This document shows, piece after piece, positions 49,211 to 58,556 of a stretch of DNA of 64,000 nt. The stretch is taken from assembly GCA_023228995.1 (NCBI GenBank), contig JALOAD010000004.1:1-64000 (forward strand). The letters run 5' to 3'. The notes under the pieces were generated by a model. The model did no database searches. It was not told the origin of the DNA and was given only the letters and a program-made list of their open reading frames with translations. Made by a program: the position numbers and the translations under genes. The stretch comes from JALOAD01 sp023228995 [NCBI: Candidatus Muiribacterium halophilum]. GTDB taxonomy: Bacteria > Muiribacteriota > Muiribacteriia > Muiribacteriales. The number at the start of each line of letters is the position of its first letter. Within the stretch, counting starts at the first letter, position 1.

Positions 49211-49362
49211 GGCTGTTGAAAAAAGTAAAAAGAACAAACATTGATACAAAATAGGGTCTGTGGCGAATTCCAAATTTAGCTTGCATAGGTCGGCCTGACC
49301 ATGCTGTTTGATTTTAAAGTTAAGTTTTGAAAAAAAGAAAAAATCACTTTTTCAACAGACTC
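49211..49362. mobile_element. MITE-like remnant with terminal inverted repeats
   Basis: Perfect 11-base terminal repeats CTGTTGAAAAA (49213-49223) and TTTTTCAACAG (49348-49358), imperfectly extendable, enclose about 150 bases with no coding frame. An internal hairpin (49283-49304, GCATAGGTC/GACCATGC) is more GC-rich than its surroundings. Ends with a GTCTGTTGAAAAA core are common on some IS families. No transposase is present, so it would be a non-autonomous copy or relic. No clear target duplication. Confidence 0.4.
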
Positions 49363-49431
49363 GAAAATACCGAATGAATGTTTTTTTGCGTTAATGTAAT
49401 TAAAAAAGTTATATATTTTGGTTACCGGTAA

Positions 49432-49460
49432 TTGACTCTGACAGCTTTTTTTACTATTAT
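49432..49460 (+). promoter_or_regulatory. rpsF-ssb-rpsR-rplI-dnaB promoter
   Basis: -35 TTGACT (49432-49437), 17-base spacer, -10 TATTAT (49455-49460), giving a leader of about 60 bases before rpsF. Confidence 0.8.
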
Positions 49461-49477
49461 ATTGGAACTTGTATATA

Positions 49478-49523
49478 CCCTGCCATATTTTTACAGATAT
49501 GGCTAAAAATACCCACAGGGAGG
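49478..49523 (+). promoter_or_regulatory. Structured rpsF leader, possible S6:S18 autoregulatory site
   Basis: A stem-loop GCCATAT (49482-49488) / ATATGGC (49497-49503) with an 8-base loop. CCCTG (49478-49482) can also pair with CAGGG (49516-49520), which overlaps the GGGAGG ribosome binding site (49518-49523). In many bacteria an S6:S18-binding hairpin in the rpsF leader represses the operon; this position and SD masking fit that, but the family's conserved bulge was not verified. Confidence 0.45.
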
Positions 49524-49527
49524 AAAA

Positions 49528-49839
49528 ATGAAATATTATGAATTCATGTTCATACTGCGATCAGAGTTAGAAGATACAGTCAGAACAGAAACAATTTCAA
49601 GAATTAATGAACTTCTTGAAAAAAATTCTTTTACAAAAGCAAAAGAAGAGCACATAGGTATTCAGAGATTATCTTATGAAATACTTAAACAAAAAAGTGG
49701 AGATTATTATCTTTACTTTGTTACTACTGAAGGTACTGAAAGTGTTAAGGAAATAAGTAAAAATCTTAATATAACTCCAAATATCCTTCGTTATATCTTC
49801 ATAAAAAAAGAAGGTTTTAAATTCGAAGCTGAGGCTTAA
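49528..49839 (+). CDS. rpsF: 30S ribosomal protein bS6
   Basis: 103 residues: MKYYEFMFILRSELED at the start and NILRYIFIKKEGF near the end match bS6. A strong GGGAGGAAAA site precedes the ATG. First gene of the conserved rpsF-ssb-rpsR order. It binds 16S rRNA with bS18, encoded two genes on. Confidence 0.96.
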   Translation: MKYYEFMFILRSELEDTVRTETISRINELLEKNSFTKAKEEHIGIQRLSYEILKQKSGDYYLYFVTTEGTESVKEISKNLNITPNILRYIFIKKEGFKFEAEA

Positions 49840-49845
49840 TTTCTT

Positions 49846-50271
49846 ATGAGTGATATTAACAAAGTCATATTAATTGGAAGATTGACAAGAGATCCTGAAA
49901 TAAGATATACAAATTCAGGAACTCCAGTAGTTACAATTTCTCTTGCAGTCAACAGAAAAACTTCTTCTGATAATGCAGTAGATTTTATAGATATTGTTCT
50001 ATGGAAAAAACTCGCAGAACTTTCTAATAAATATTTAAAGAAAGGTTCTCAGATAGCTGTTGATGGAAGATTACAGGTTCGTACTTACGAATCTGATTCC
50101 GGCAAAAGAAAAGTATACGAGGTTGTAGCTTCTTCACTTCAATTTCTTGACAAAGTTAATAAAATTGAAAAAGAAAACAGTTTAGATTCGGGTCAGAAAT
50201 TTTCTGATGATATAAATAATGATACAGAGTTTTTTAATAATTTTTCAGATAATGATGAAATACCATTTTAA
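49846..50271 (+). CDS. ssb: Single-stranded DNA-binding protein
   Basis: 141 residues. OB fold with NKVILIGRLTRDPEIRYTNSG, VDFIDIVLWKKLAEL and YLKKGSQIAVDGRLQVRTYE, then an acidic tail ending NDEIPF, the C-terminal peptide that recruits replication and repair partners. Sits between rpsF and rpsR as in most bacteria. Confidence 0.97.
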   Translation: MSDINKVILIGRLTRDPEIRYTNSGTPVVTISLAVNRKTSSDNAVDFIDIVLWKKLAELSNKYLKKGSQIAVDGRLQVRTYESDSGKRKVYEVVASSLQFLDKVNKIEKENSLDSGQKFSDDINNDTEFFNNFSDNDEIPF

Positions 50272-50283
50272 CAAGGAGGAATA

Positions 50284-50505
50284 ATGTTTTTTAAAAAGAA
50301 AAGAAAAAAAGTTTGTTTATTCTGCAAAAATCCTGCAATTGAAATAGACTATAAAAACATAAATACACTTAAAAAGTTTGTTTCAGACAGAGGAAAAATA
50401 TTACCAAGAAGAGTTACTGGTACTTGTGCAAAGCATCAGAGAAAAATTTCTCTTTCAATCAAGCAGGCTAGAAATATCGCACTACTTCCTTTTACAAACG
50501 AATAG
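50284..50505 (+). CDS. rpsR: 30S ribosomal protein bS18
   Basis: 73 residues. [36 protein letters not shown] is the bS18 core. An N-terminal CLFC pair with the later TGTCAKH suggests the zinc-binding form. AAGGAGG ribosome binding site. Followed by a terminator that separates it from rplI. Confidence 0.97.
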   Translation: MFFKKKRKKVCLFCKNPAIEIDYKNINTLKKFVSDRGKILPRRVTGTCAKHQRKISLSIKQARNIALLPFTNE

Positions 50506-50520
50506 TTTTTATTAAAATAA

Positions 50521-50552
50521 AAAAGCTACAGATTTTTTCTGTAGCTTTTTTT
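50521..50552 (+). terminator. Intrinsic terminator after rpsR
   Basis: Stem GCTACAG/CTGTAGC, extended by flanking A-T pairs, with a 7-base loop and followed by seven T. rplI and dnaB downstream must depend on read-through or a further promoter. Confidence 0.8.
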
Positions 50553-50595
50553 CAATACATTTAAATATCAGAATAGCTCATAACCGGAGGATACA

Positions 50596-51048
50596 ATGCA
50601 GGTAATCATATTAAAAGATACAAAAAATATTGGCAAAACCGGAGAAATAAAAAAAGTTGCTGATGGTTATGCTAGAAATTTCCTTATACCAAATGGTATT
50701 GCTATTGCTGCTACTCCAACAAATATAAAAAAACTAAAAGAACAACAAAATGTTGATAATGCTAAAACCAATAAAGAAAAAGAAAAAGCAATTAATATAA
50801 AAAATAAAATTGAAAAAAATCAATTGATTATAACAGCTAAAACTGGAGAAAGCGAAAAATTATACGGTGCAATAACTAATAAAAACATTTCAGAAGAAAT
50901 TGAAAAAAATTTTTCAGTAATAGTTGATAGAAAAAAAATTATATTAAAAGAACCTATTAAAACTCTAGGGAAATTTTCAGTAAAAATAAAATTATATGAA
51001 GATGTCGAAGCAGACCTTAATTTGAAAATAATTGGGGAACAAGCTTAA
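50596..51048 (+). CDS. rplI: 50S ribosomal protein bL9
   Basis: 150 residues. [36 protein letters not shown] is the classic bL9 N-terminal domain; a lysine-rich helix and a C-terminal domain follow. CCGGAGGA ribosome binding site. Its stop overlaps the dnaB start by one base (TAATG). Confidence 0.97.
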   Translation: MQVIILKDTKNIGKTGEIKKVADGYARNFLIPNGIAIAATPTNIKKLKEQQNVDNAKTNKEKEKAINIKNKIEKNQLIITAKTGESEKLYGAITNKNISEEIEKNFSVIVDRKKIILKEPIKTLGKFSVKIKLYEDVEADLNLKIIGEQA

Positions 51049-52364
51049 TGAAAGAAATACCTCATAGTATTGATTCTGAAAAAGCTGTTCTAGGAAGTAT
51101 TCTTTTAGATAATCGTAATATAAGATTAATATCTGACAAACTAAATAAAGAAGACTTTTATAGTAATGCAAATTCTATTATTTTCAAAACAATGCTTGAG
51201 ATAGATTCACACGGAGATTCAATTGAACCTCTTATATTAAAAGAATATCTTTCAAATAAAGATCTTTTGTCTAAAACAGGCGGTCTTGAATACATTAACT
51301 CTTTACTATCTTATTCTATATCGGCTAAAAACATTGAAACCTATGTTAGAATTTTAAGTGAAAAATCAATATTAAGAGATCTTATAAATATATGCTCTGA
51401 TATTTCTGAGGATTGTTTTAATTCTTTCGACTCGGCTGAAATATTTGATAAAGCAGAAAAAAATCTTCTGGATATAATCAGAAAATCTTCACAACAAGGT
51501 TTTATTCCTGTCAAAAATATAGTTAATAATGTAATTGAAATAATCGAAAAAGCTTATGATAATAAACAAAACATCGTAGGCATACCTACAGGTTTTATTG
51601 ACTTAGACAGATATACAGCTGGATTTCAGCGTTCTGACCTTATAATACTGGCTGCCAGACCTGCAATGGGTAAAACATCTTTAGCACTTAATATAGCAAC
51701 AAATTCTGCTATACAATACAATATTCCAGTGGCTTTATTCAGCCTTGAAATGTCAAAAGAACAACTTGTGCAAAGAATAATTGCTAGTGAAGCCGAAATA
51801 GATCAGGATAAATTAAAAAGAGGTAATCTTTCAGAAAGTGATTTTTCAAAATTAGTCATGACTGCTGGAAAAATCTTTGATGCTCAACTTTATATAAATG
51901 ATTCTGGTTTTCTTTCTATAAATGAACTTAAAGCAGCATCTAGAAAAGTTTTTATAGAACATAATATTCAGATGATAGTTATTGATTATTTACAATTATT
52001 GTCAGGGTCACCAAATTCAAAAGAAAGTAGAACTCAGGAAATTGCGGAAATTTCTAGAAACCTTAAGGCTCTTGCAAAAGAACTTAATATTCCAATTATT
52101 GCATTATCACAGTTATCTCGTGCTGTTGAATCAAGAAATGATAAAAGACCTATGCTTTCAGATCTTAGAGAATCAGGCTCAATCGAGCAGGATGCTGATA
52201 TGGTAATGTTTCTTTATAGAGATTCTTATTATAATCCAGATTCCAAAGAACCAAATGTAACTGAGCTTATTATAGGAAAACACAGAAATGGTTCTGTTGG
52301 ATCATTAAAATTATTTTTTAAAAAAGAACATACAAAATTCAAAAATCTTACAATCAGACCTTAA
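51048..52364 (+). CDS. dnaB: Replicative DNA helicase DnaB
   Basis: 438 residues. N-terminal DnaB domain ([17 protein letters not shown]), then the RecA core with Walker [39 protein letters not shown] and [32 protein letters not shown]. Hexameric fork helicase. The rplI-dnaB coupling is widespread in bacteria. Converges with the HEAT-TPR gene with only 2 bases between stops. Confidence 0.97.
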   Translation: [438 protein letters not shown]

Positions 52365-52366
52365 TA

Positions 52367-55300
52367 TTAATACTGAATATTCATTTCATCCAATATAGTT
52401 CTTGCTTCTTGAGATACAGGTGAATAATAATCTATAGATATAACTTGTTTTAAATAAGATTCTGCAAGATTCATATTATTAAGACTTCTATATATTTTCG
52501 CTATTTTCAGATATATTTCTTCTTTTTTTATATTGATAATCCCAAGATTTGAAAAACTAGATAAAGATGAATTCGAATGATTTTCAAGAACAAATTTAAA
52601 ATTATCTAAAGCTTTCTGTTTAGAATTTATTTTATAGAGAATATTTCCTTCAAGCAATTTTACAAGTACATCGTTTTTTTCTAAATTAACAAGTAGTTTG
52701 CTATTTTCATAAGCTTCATTAAACCTTTCAAGCTCATATTCGCAAGCTATTCTTATATAGTATAGCGAAGAGTCGAATTCAAATTTTAATCCATGTAATA
52801 CTCTTCCTAAGGCTTTTTCATATTCTTTATTATTATAATAATTTAATGAAACTTTGATAATTGCTTCATTTCTAACTTTGTTATAAATAGTAGCATTTTT
52901 GTAAGCTGAAATTTCCTCATATATCTTCTGTGCAGCTTCCTTATTACCAGATTTTTCTTCAAGCAATGCACATTTATATTTAAGAGATAATCTTTCAGGT
53001 TCAATTTCAACAGCTTTTTTTAAAGACATCATAGCTTCAATCTGTTTATTTTGTCTGAAAAATATATCAGATTTCAATATATTAATTAAATTGAAATCAT
53101 TAGATGAATAAGCAGATTTACTTAATTCTTCAAGAATCTTATCATTTCTATTATTAAGATTTTTTTTGTTAGAAAGGTCCTGAATATCAGTGTTTACATT
53201 ATAATAATACTCTAATGCTCGATAAAAATAAACTATTGATTTAAAATCCTTTGCATGACCATTTACAGTTTTAACTGTTTCGTATATAAAACCTTCTGTA
53301 TTCCATAATTTTTTCAAATCATTAAAAATATTTGTAAAAAATCTATAATATTCATCTGCATTAAAAAAATACTTTTTTGTAAATGTCTTTTCAAATTTAT
53401 TATCAAATACAACCATATCAAGTGTAAATCGCATTTTATTCAAGAGATTTTCTTCTTCTCTTGATAATGCAATCAAATATGATGATTTAATATTTACAGA
53501 TTCAAAACTCTGATTATATCTTGATGAATCAGGGACAATAGCTTTTACAATTTTTAATTCATTGAAAGCTTCTGCAAACTTTTTCTGTCTATAAAAACTT
53601 ATTGCTTTGTCATAAAAAGGTCTTGCTATTTCTTCTCTTACATTAAGATCATTCTCATCAAAAAAATCTATATCAGTTATATTAAACTCAGGATTAACTT
53701 TAGCAAGCAAAAATGAATCTTCTGATAAATCACTTTCCATACGGGAATATATATCCTGAACAATATATCTATCCCAATATTCTTTTAAGTTTGAACCGTT
53801 TTCTCTTATTTGAAATTGAATAACAAAATCAGCATTAAGTTCTTTTAAAAGTCTTTCACGCATATTATTAGAATTCATAATATCATTAGTATTCATATTA
53901 AACTTATTTAAAACATTAATAATCGAATATGCATCAATAAATTCATACTTTGTTCCTAACGGTTCAAGAACATGAATACTAGAATGCAAAAAACCACTAG
54001 AAAAAATATTAAAAAATCTATTAACTGAATAAGTTTCAGGAGGAAGAATTGCTACTCTTCGAATTTTGTTTTTTTTAATAATATTAGTTGGTGTATTTAT
54101 AGCTTTATCATTTATAATCTGTTTTTTGTCTTTTACTTGAGAAAATTCTTGATTTTCTTCTTGTTTTTTTGTTTTCAAACTTTCAATTTTAGACAACATA
54201 TCATTTAACTTATCAACTGTAACATGAGAGTTTTTATTAACTTCAGTAACAACTTTAGGATCACTCTTTTTATTTTCTTCATTGTCTACTACAATATTGA
54301 TAACATCATTTTTAATTTCAGTGTTTTCCTTTAAATCATTCTTGATAATTTCAGAAAATTCAACAGACATATTTTCTTTGTCTTTTTCATTTTTAATTTT
54401 ATTACTTTCTTTTTGGTTTATTTGTTTGAAAACTTCTTTTTTAACAACTTCATTTTCAATTTTTTCATTAAATTTTTTCCCATCATTTGAAATAGTGTTA
54501 TTATTTGAATTTTTATTTTCAATAACTATTTCTCCTTTTTTTTCATTTTGTATTGTTTTTTCAATTTCATTGCTTGAACCAACATCTTTTATATTTTGTT
54601 TTAAGTTTTCAGTCTTTTTTTTACTATCAATATTTTGATTATTTAAAGTGTTTTCTGATGCAATATTCATTTTTGAATCCAATTCCAATTTTATATTATT
54701 AAAATGAAGTATTCCAAAAATAAAAATAGTGAAAATAAATATAAAACCTAATGCTAAACCATATTTAATTCCATTCGGCATTCCAGATTTATTCTTATTT
54801 TGGGAAAAATCAGGTTCTGATATTTTAAGTTTTTTATTAATAAATTCCATTATTAATGAATTAGAATTAACCGAAGAATGATTTTTTAATTCAATTAGTT
54901 TTTCATTTACTATAGCATCAGAAAACACATCCAATGTTCTCAAAGCTGTCAATTTAATATTTTCATCACTATCGTTTTTAATTACATCAGCAATCATTGG
55001 AATAGTAAGAGAATTTTTTATTTCTCTTAAAGCAAAAAGAGCACTTTCTCTCTGCCAGATGGCATTGCTTTTTAACATTTTATCAAAAGTATCAATTACA
55101 ACATTAATATCAAATTTAGCAATAAGTTTTGCAGCATTTGCCTGAACTCTATTATTTGAATCTCTTACTAGGGGTGTTACAATCTCAATAATTTTATCAC
55201 TTTGTAATAACTCAAGTCCCTCTATTGCATTAGCTCTAACTCTTGAGTCTTTATCATTAATATACTTAGCGATTATAGGAATTATTTTTTCATCTCTAAA

Positions 55301-55726
55301 ATATCCCAAGTTTTTAGCTATTGTTGCTTTTACATAATCATCTTGTTCTTTTTCCACTAATTCTAGTATCAAAGGTAGTGTTTCCATATCACCAGTTTTA
55401 GCAGCTACTTCAACAGCTCGTAACCTTTTCCTGGAATCTGGATTATTAAGATATTTTTTTAGATTTTTAAGATTTATTTTTCGATCTTTTTCTTTTACAG
55501 TCTTTGATATAGATTCTGAATAATTATCTTTATTAATATCAGAAGAAAAATTCTTTTTAATAAAATATTTTAATTCTTCTTCCCCTTCTCTTAAAGCTTT
55601 TTTAATAATATCATGACTTTCAATAGTATTTATATCAATAAGTTTTTTTAAAGCAATTTCTTTTTCATCAAAATTACCATCAAAGAGTTTTATTTCAAGT
55701 TTTTTAAGTTCTTTTAGTTCAACCAT
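52367..55726 (-). CDS. HEAT-transmembrane-TPR protein with a LpoB/CsgG-like segment
   Basis: 1119 residues. Residues about 60-310 are HEAT repeats and should be cytoplasmic. One membrane helix lies near 321-343 (LALGFIFIFTIFIFGIL), followed by an Asn/Lys/Glu-rich stretch to about 550. Then comes a segment RRVAILPPETYSVNRFF ... LLKELNADFVIQFQIRENG resembling the LpoB/CsgG-type alpha-beta fold, and TPR repeats to the C-terminus. It would link the cytoplasm to the periplasm. Last of four minus-strand genes with related repeat content. No family match recognised for the whole protein. Confidence 0.8.
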   Translation of the reverse strand: MVELKELKKLEIKLFDGNFDEKEIALKKLIDINTIESHDIIKKALREGEEELKYFIKKNFSSDINKDNYSESISKTVKEKDRKINLKNLKKYLNNPDSRKRLRAVEVAAKTGDMETLPLILELVEKEQDDYVKATIAKNLGYFRDEKIIPIIAKYINDKDSRVRANAIEGLELLQSDKIIEIVTPLVRDSNNRVQANAAKLIAKFDINVVIDTFDKMLKSNAIWQRESALFALREIKNSLTIPMIADVIKNDSDENIKLTALRTLDVFSDAIVNEKLIELKNHSSVNSNSLIMEFINKKLKISEPDFSQNKNKSGMPNGIKYGLALGFIFIFTIFIFGILHFNNIKLELDSKMNIASENTLNNQNIDSKKKTENLKQNIKDVGSSNEIEKTIQNEKKGEIVIENKNSNNNTISNDGKKFNEKIENEVVKKEVFKQINQKESNKIKNEKDKENMSVEFSEIIKNDLKENTEIKNDVINIVVDNEENKKSDPKVVTEVNKNSHVTVDKLNDMLSKIESLKTKKQEENQEFSQVKDKKQIINDKAINTPTNIIKKNKIRRVAILPPETYSVNRFFNIFSSGFLHSSIHVLEPLGTKYEFIDAYSIINVLNKFNMNTNDIMNSNNMRERLLKELNADFVIQFQIRENGSNLKEYWDRYIVQDIYSRMESDLSEDSFLLAKVNPEFNITDIDFFDENDLNVREEIARPFYDKAISFYRQKKFAEAFNELKIVKAIVPDSSRYNQSFESVNIKSSYLIALSREEENLLNKMRFTLDMVVFDNKFEKTFTKKYFFNADEYYRFFTNIFNDLKKLWNTEGFIYETVKTVNGHAKDFKSIVYFYRALEYYYNVNTDIQDLSNKKNLNNRNDKILEELSKSAYSSNDFNLINILKSDIFFRQNKQIEAMMSLKKAVEIEPERLSLKYKCALLEEKSGNKEAAQKIYEEISAYKNATIYNKVRNEAIIKVSLNYYNNKEYEKALGRVLHGLKFEFDSSLYYIRIACEYELERFNEAYENSKLLVNLEKNDVLVKLLEGNILYKINSKQKALDNFKFVLENHSNSSLSSFSNLGIINIKKEEIYLKIAKIYRSLNNMNLAESYLKQVISIDYYSPVSQEARTILDEMNIQY

Positions 55727-55735
55727 TTTTTCACC

Positions 55736-56692
55736 TTAATATGTTGATGATAATAATTTGATCATGTTATTTGCAAGTCTGTAATATTTTGTATTTTCAG
55801 GTGCTGAATTAGCTATTTTTTTAAAAGTTACTAATGCTTCAGGAAAATTACCAATTTTAGAAAGAAGTTCACCCTTTAAATAAAGAGCTTCATATAATTC
55901 AGAATTTAGTATTATAACTTTATCAATGTATTCAAGACTTTTTCTATATTCATTATTATCTGAATAAATTTTTGCTATAGAATATAAATATTTAAAATTA
56001 GCTGGTTCTTTAATAGACTTTTTAGTTAATTCCTTTATAGCCTCGTCTTTTTTTCCTTTTGAAATAAGTTCTTCTATATAAATATCTTCTTTTTCATTCC
56101 GTTTGGTATCACTTTGTTTTTCTCCACTAACTTCCATTATTGTAACAGTTTTATTAAGTAAATAATCAATTTTTTCAATATATTGAGACGATTTTTTGGA
56201 ATCAACTTTTAAAAACCATTTTCTTGCAGTAAAATACCTTTTTAACTCAATATAACATTTTCCAATCTCAATTTTAATTTCTTCATTATAAGGCTGATTA
56301 ACAAGAATAGATTTATAAAGCTGAATCTTTTTTATTATATTATTTTCTCTTTCTGCCATAAGTATAATTTTTTTTATTGTGCTTGACTCTGAAATATCTA
56401 TAAACCCATTATTGTCTCTTTTTACTTCTTCAACATAACTATTCTTAGTAGTTTCTTTCAAAAGATAATTATAAAATTTGCTGTTTTCAGCATCAAATTT
56501 TTTAAGAATTTCGATAATTTCTTTACATTTTTCAATATTTCCAAAGCTAGAGTAAATATGTATTCTTTTTAAATTTATTGTTAAAAAAGCTTTATCATAT
56601 AACTCTGGTCTAATATCAAGATCATTTAAAGATAAACTAAAAGTTGAAGTCAATATTATTAATAAATACAAAGCCAAAATTATCTTTTTCAT
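55736..56692 (-). CDS. Exported TPR protein
   Basis: About 318 residues. Signal peptide (KKIILALYLLIILTSTFS), a helical N-terminal part, a charged linker, and two or three TPRs near the C-terminus (YLYSIAKIYSDNNEYRKSLE, YLKGELLSKIGNFPEALVTF). GGAG lies 7 bases before the ATG; an in-frame TTG sits just before it. Periplasmic scaffold, probably a partner of the membrane protein encoded 9 bases downstream. Confidence 0.78.
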   Translation of the reverse strand: MKKIILALYLLIILTSTFSLSLNDLDIRPELYDKAFLTINLKRIHIYSSFGNIEKCKEIIEILKKFDAENSKFYNYLLKETTKNSYVEEVKRDNNGFIDISESSTIKKIILMAERENNIIKKIQLYKSILVNQPYNEEIKIEIGKCYIELKRYFTARKWFLKVDSKKSSQYIEKIDYLLNKTVTIMEVSGEKQSDTKRNEKEDIYIEELISKGKKDEAIKELTKKSIKEPANFKYLYSIAKIYSDNNEYRKSLEYIDKVIILNSELYEALYLKGELLSKIGNFPEALVTFKKIANSAPENTKYYRLANNMIKLLSSTY

Positions 56693-56705
56693 CAATTTAC
56701 TCCTG

Positions 56706-58556
56706 TTATTTTATCTTATCTGCAATTTTTTTTATAATTTCACTTGCATAATCATAATACAATTTTTCTACATCATTTTCAATGTATGATTTCATATATT
56801 TATCTGCATTTTTATAATCTTTAAGAATCATATAACAATTCCCAATATAAAAATCGACAAGAGTAAATTCAGAATTTAATTTTTTAACATTTAAATAACA
56901 TTCCAAAGCATTAAAATGCTCTTTTCTAAATTCATAACAAGTACCTAATTGAAAATGAGGCATATAGGATCTTGCATCAAAATCCAAACCTTTTTTTAAA
57001 ACAACAATTGCTTCATCAATTTTTTTCATTCTGATATAGGAATCTGCCAAAGAAAAATATGCTAAATTTGTATCATAATTCCATTTGACATATATTTCAT
57101 TTATATCACCATCAGCTTTTGAAATAATTGCTTTTTTAAAAAATTCAACTGCTTTTTCATTATCATTCCGTCTGGAATATATCATGCCCAAACCATGCAA
57201 AACAATGCCGTTTTCAGGGATAATATCAGTAGATTTTATAAAATTTTCTTCTGCTTTTTCCAAATCTCCTATTTTTAAAAACAAAGATCCTAGGCTATAA
57301 AACCCCCACGGATTGTCTGGATTATCTTCGGTAAATTTTCCAGCTTCTTCAATTGCTTTTTTTATTTCATTAGGGATTTCGCTTTTATCATTCCGTTTGG
57401 AATCAGAAGAGTTATTTTTTTTATCTTCAACATTCAAATCATTTTCTAAATTATTTATTCTTTCAATTATTTTTTCATCTGGATTATATTTTTCTAAAAT
57501 AATATGCTTTTCTTTTTCAAATTCTTCATTCAAATTAAGAAGTTTATATATCTGTAAAATATTCATCCTTAAATAAATATCATCAACTATTGTATTTCTT
57601 ATACTTTCAAACTTTTTTAATGCATCATTAACTTTGCCAGATACCATGTAAAAAATACCTTGATAATATAAAAAATAAGCTTTTGTATCACCACTCATAA
57701 CATTCATTTTTTGATATTTTTCAATAACTTCACCCATTTCTGAAATCTTCTCTAATTTTAAAAGTAATCTTAAATACTCAAGAATAAAAAGATCATCATT
57801 CACATCTAATAGCTGATCTTCAATTATTCTCAAAGATTCGGAAGTTTTTCCCAATTCATCAAGTATTCTAGTTAAAAGAAGAACTTCTTCGCCTCGAGGT
57901 TTTTTTATAATATCTAAAGTTTTAAAAAGTATTTCGGCAGCTTCGTATAAATTACCAGTATTATAGTAATATACAGCTTTATAAAATATTAATTCATTAT
58001 ATTTTGATATAAATTCAATATTTTCCTCAAGTACTTTATTTAAAACATCATTTCTTCTGTTATTAACAGCTTCTTTAAATTTCAATTCTAACAACTTTAT
58101 AAAACTCCTTTCAAAAATCTCATAAAGTGGGTGATTAGGATCTTCACAGAGTTGTTTTCTAAAAGCTTTTATATAATAATCAAAGTTATCATCCTTAATA
58201 TTGTCATAATTAACATAGACTGGAATAAGTTCACTTGAAACACCTGATTTTCTTAGTAAAAAACTTTCATTTTTTACTAAATGTATTTTTTTTTCGGTAT
58301 TTATAATATCTTTTAATAAATCTATAAAATCAATTATTTCATAATTTATTACAGGTTTAATATATTCATATCTAAAAAAATTATTTTTATTAATATATAA
58401 ATTATTTTTCCTTCTACTAGTAATTTTATATATGCTAATGTAACCGTTATATACAAAACCTGCAAAAATAATTTTATCTTTTATACCTTCTGGAATAATG
58501 TAAATTTCATTTTTCAAACTCATCGAATTGTTTTCAATTATTATAACATTGCTCAT
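56706..58556 (-). CDS. Cytoplasmic TPR protein
   Basis: 616 residues without signal peptide. Residues 1-110 form an unrecognised beta-rich domain (PEGIKDKIIFAGFVYNGYISI); the rest is TPR, with clear units such as WGFYSLGSLFLKIGDLEKAE and VLHGLGMIYSRRNDNEKAVE. Starts by an ATGA overlap with the winged-helix gene upstream and has a GGAG site. Likely a cytoplasmic partner of the HEAT domain in the same operon; inference from context only. Confidence 0.78.
   Translation of the reverse strand: MSNVIIIENNSMSLKNEIYIIPEGIKDKIIFAGFVYNGYISIYKITSRRKNNLYINKNNFFRYEYIKPVINYEIIDFIDLLKDIINTEKKIHLVKNESFLLRKSGVSSELIPVYVNYDNIKDDNFDYYIKAFRKQLCEDPNHPLYEIFERSFIKLLELKFKEAVNNRRNDVLNKVLEENIEFISKYNELIFYKAVYYYNTGNLYEAAEILFKTLDIIKKPRGEEVLLLTRILDELGKTSESLRIIEDQLLDVNDDLFILEYLRLLLKLEKISEMGEVIEKYQKMNVMSGDTKAYFLYYQGIFYMVSGKVNDALKKFESIRNTIVDDIYLRMNILQIYKLLNLNEEFEKEKHIILEKYNPDEKIIERINNLENDLNVEDKKNNSSDSKRNDKSEIPNEIKKAIEEAGKFTEDNPDNPWGFYSLGSLFLKIGDLEKAEENFIKSTDIIPENGIVLHGLGMIYSRRNDNEKAVEFFKKAIISKADGDINEIYVKWNYDTNLAYFSLADSYIRMKKIDEAIVVLKKGLDFDARSYMPHFQLGTCYEFRKEHFNALECYLNVKKLNSEFTLVDFYIGNCYMILKDYKNADKYMKSYIENDVEKLYYDYASEIIKKIADKIK

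Noticed and set aside
54282-54638. Plus-strand frame of 118 codons opposite the HEAT-TM-TPR gene
   Set aside because: Phe/Ser/Leu-rich mirror of the Asn/Lys/Glu-rich linker; no start signals.
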